In this document: in pieces, positions 43,116 through 44,176 of the stretch
Layout: the number at the start of each line of letters is the position of its first letter
How positions within the stretch are numbered: position 1 is the stretch's first letter
Assembly: GCF_002377905.1 (NCBI RefSeq)
Contig: NZ_DFQS01000011.1
Span: 1 to 44,176, forward strand
Direction: 5' to 3'
Source of the DNA: Psychrobacter sp. UBA3483
Lineage (GTDB): Bacteria; Pseudomonadota; Gammaproteobacteria; Pseudomonadales; Moraxellaceae
Length of the DNA stretch: 44,176 bases
Program-made: the position numbers and the translations under genes
The notes under the pieces: model-generated
What the model was told of the DNA's origin: nothing
Seen by the model: only the letters and a program-made list of their open reading frames with translations
Databases searched by the model: none

Positions 43116-43916
43116 TCAGTCCTCGCTTTCATCCGACCAATTTTGACTCAACTCACTCACCAAACGACTCTCATCGCATTTAAAATCAATATAGTGATAG
43201 GTATTGGCAGGCAATAGCCAATCCTGCCCTGTCAGTGGACATTTTTGTTCCATATCTTCTGCCTTTGTCCAATCACGGTAATTCATTAAAAAATAATAGG
43301 TGGGTACACCTGTGCTTTGTTCAATGATACGGCACAATTCTCGACCTATTTTGCTATGCTCAGAATTGGGATTTTGCATTTGCTCTAAGGCAAAGGCTTC
43401 ACTTACTGGTTGAGAACCAAGCCACAAACGATATAACGCTTCAGCCTGTCGATACCATGACCACACATTATCATAACAAGGGTGATCAGGTTGGGTATAT
43501 GGGGTTTTATATAGAGGAATGCCTTGTAAGGTTACTCCATCTAGTAAAGGCGAACTCCAGCCCCAACGCAACATGTAAAATTCAGATTGCGTTGGTACGG
43601 CATAACGGGGAAGAGGATAATCATGGTCTTCTCCGATATACAAGGTTTGAATGGGTTTACCTGCTAACTGTTCGATTTTATTGTGCATTTCTTGGGCATA
43701 GCTGTTCATATTTTTACGGTCAAGGGCATCCATTTCAGGACACACTACAGTCACGCGAGTAATATCATTTTGGCTAACAGCTAAATGATGGTTACGGGGT
43801 AATATTTGTCCGTTGCCTTCTAAATCTCCTAAATAACAAAATACATCATGGTCGTGGCTGTCATCATCTTCAGCGATACCTGTATATTGGGGTATGATAA
43901 TATCAAAGGCGTGCAT
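43116..43916 (-). CDS. DUF2310-like protein with degraded zinc ribbon
   Basis: The 266-aa product resembles the DUF2310 group, described as Zn-ribbon-containing possible nucleic-acid-binding proteins of Pasteurellaceae, Neisseria and Moraxellaceae; this is from memory. The N-terminus (MHAFDIIIPQYTG) and the mid-region LRWGWSSPLLDGVTLQGIPLYKTPYT fit that recollection. At the C-terminus, KCPLTGQDWLLP and IDFKCDESRLVSELSQNW align with where I expect two CxxC knuckles. Only Cys226 and Cys247 remain, with Thr229 and Ser250 in place of the second Cys of each pair. The protein is soluble, Trp/Tyr-rich and has no signal peptide. Base composition and the lack of nearby functional partners hint at an accessory gene. 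Confidence 0.6.
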   Translation of the reverse strand: MHAFDIIIPQYTGIAEDDDSHDHDVFCYLGDLEGNGQILPRNHHLAVSQNDITRVTVVCPEMDALDRKNMNSYAQEMHNKIEQLAGKPIQTLYIGEDHDYPLPRYAVPTQSEFYMLRWGWSSPLLDGVTLQGIPLYKTPYTQPDHPCYDNVWSWYRQAEALYRLWLGSQPVSEAFALEQMQNPNSEHSKIGRELCRIIEQSTGVPTYYFLMNYRDWTKAEDMEQKCPLTGQDWLLPANTYHYIDFKCDESRLVSELSQNWSDESED

Positions 43917-44088
43917 TTTTATATCTCATGCTTAATTTATATTAAATATAGTTGGGGATGTTGCTGTTGAAATTGGTTAAAGTGCTGTCTTGTAGTGGCA
44001 ATTTAACCTATACCGTCAATGCCGTACACTCAAAATCGGGATATTTTGGTCAGACAATTAGCAGATTTTTTAAGTATACCTAACAATA

Positions 44089-44175
44089 CTATCTACTAAT
44101 GTATTTAAGATCATCACGATAGGCATGTAAATGATAAATTGTAGTGTTATCTTGATTAACGAACAGGACGAACAG
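44089..44175 (-). CDS. Possible C-terminal end of a minus-strand gene (partial)
   Basis: An open minus-strand frame enters from the right edge and stops at 44089-44091, encoding ...LFVNQDNTTIYHLHAYRDDLKYISR. The composition is protein-like, but another minus frame is also open here, so this is tentative. No family is recognised. Confidence 0.3.
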   Translation of the reverse strand: MFVLFVNQDNTTIYHLHAYRDDLKYISR

Positions 44176-44176
44176 C

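Noticed and set aside
43457..43762. 101-aa plus-strand frame within the DUF2310-like gene
   Set aside because: It is antisense to the longer frame, with no start signal and no recognisable domain.
1..44176. A defence island, prophage, CRISPR array or biosynthetic cluster
   Set aside because: No Cas proteins, regular repeats, integrase, phage structural genes or clustered tailoring enzymes were seen; almost every frame is a housekeeping or envelope gene.

Overview
The window looks like a core chromosomal segment of a Psychrobacter-type bacterium (Moraxellaceae, Gammaproteobacteria). The basis is moderate G+C with A/T-rich spacers, and a gene order (zapE, nitroreductase, gpsA, sixA, gspL, gspM on one strand) that I recall from the Acinetobacter/Psychrobacter group. 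Proteins also carry the Asn/Ser/Gln-rich extensions common in that genus. This identification rests on recall and style, not on a search. No rRNA, tRNA, CRISPR array, prophage or intact insertion sequence was seen.

Layout. 1-3.1 kb: a YfaE-like ferredoxin for ribonucleotide reductase maintenance, a DegS-like membrane-anchored protease, and a divergent Nif3-family protein. 3.1-4.1 kb: a gene-free A/T-rich kilobase. 4.1-8.5 kb: two convergent lytic transglycosylases (a shortened MltF-like enzyme and a multi-LysM MltD-like lipoprotein) sharing one bidirectional terminator. 8.7-10.9 kb: a secreted NTF2-like protein and a CNNM/CBS transporter. 11.3-15.1 kb: yajC, secD and secF of the Sec accessory complex, with a terminator between yajC and secD and a long basic N-terminal tail on SecF. 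15.3-17.9 kb: a MATE exporter and the azlCD branched-chain amino acid exporter pair. 18.1-21.5 kb (minus strand): pyrD, cvpA and purF for nucleotide synthesis. 21.8-28.9 kb (minus strand): alpha/beta hydrolase, zapE, nitroreductase, gpsA, sixA, gspL, gspM and a small membrane protein. 29.1-31.7 kb: a small lipoprotein and xseA/xseB. 31.7-38.3 kb (minus strand): pncB, a thioredoxin-MsrA-MsrB fusion, and a betaine-type ABC importer whose binding protein and permease are one polypeptide. 38.7-42.9 kb: a coniferyl-aldehyde-type dehydrogenase, lipB, ppa and a small C-tail-anchored protein. The last 1.3 kb carries a DUF2310-like protein.

Most genes are housekeeping. The themes are envelope maintenance (DegS-like protease, two murein transglycosylases, Sec accessory proteins, GspLM, periplasmic methionine sulfoxide repair) and stress handling (osmoprotectant import, MATE efflux, aldehyde oxidation).

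The least explained signals are these. A ~70-77 bp inverted-repeat element occurs twice (about 17,946-18,015 and 31,246-31,322), each time just downstream of a stop codon. A bulged 15-bp stem-loop precedes nif3. The MltF-like protein appears to lack one lobe of its sensor domain. SecF has a long basic tail. The last gene has lost one Cys from each pair of a presumed zinc ribbon. I found no convincing multi-gene novel system.
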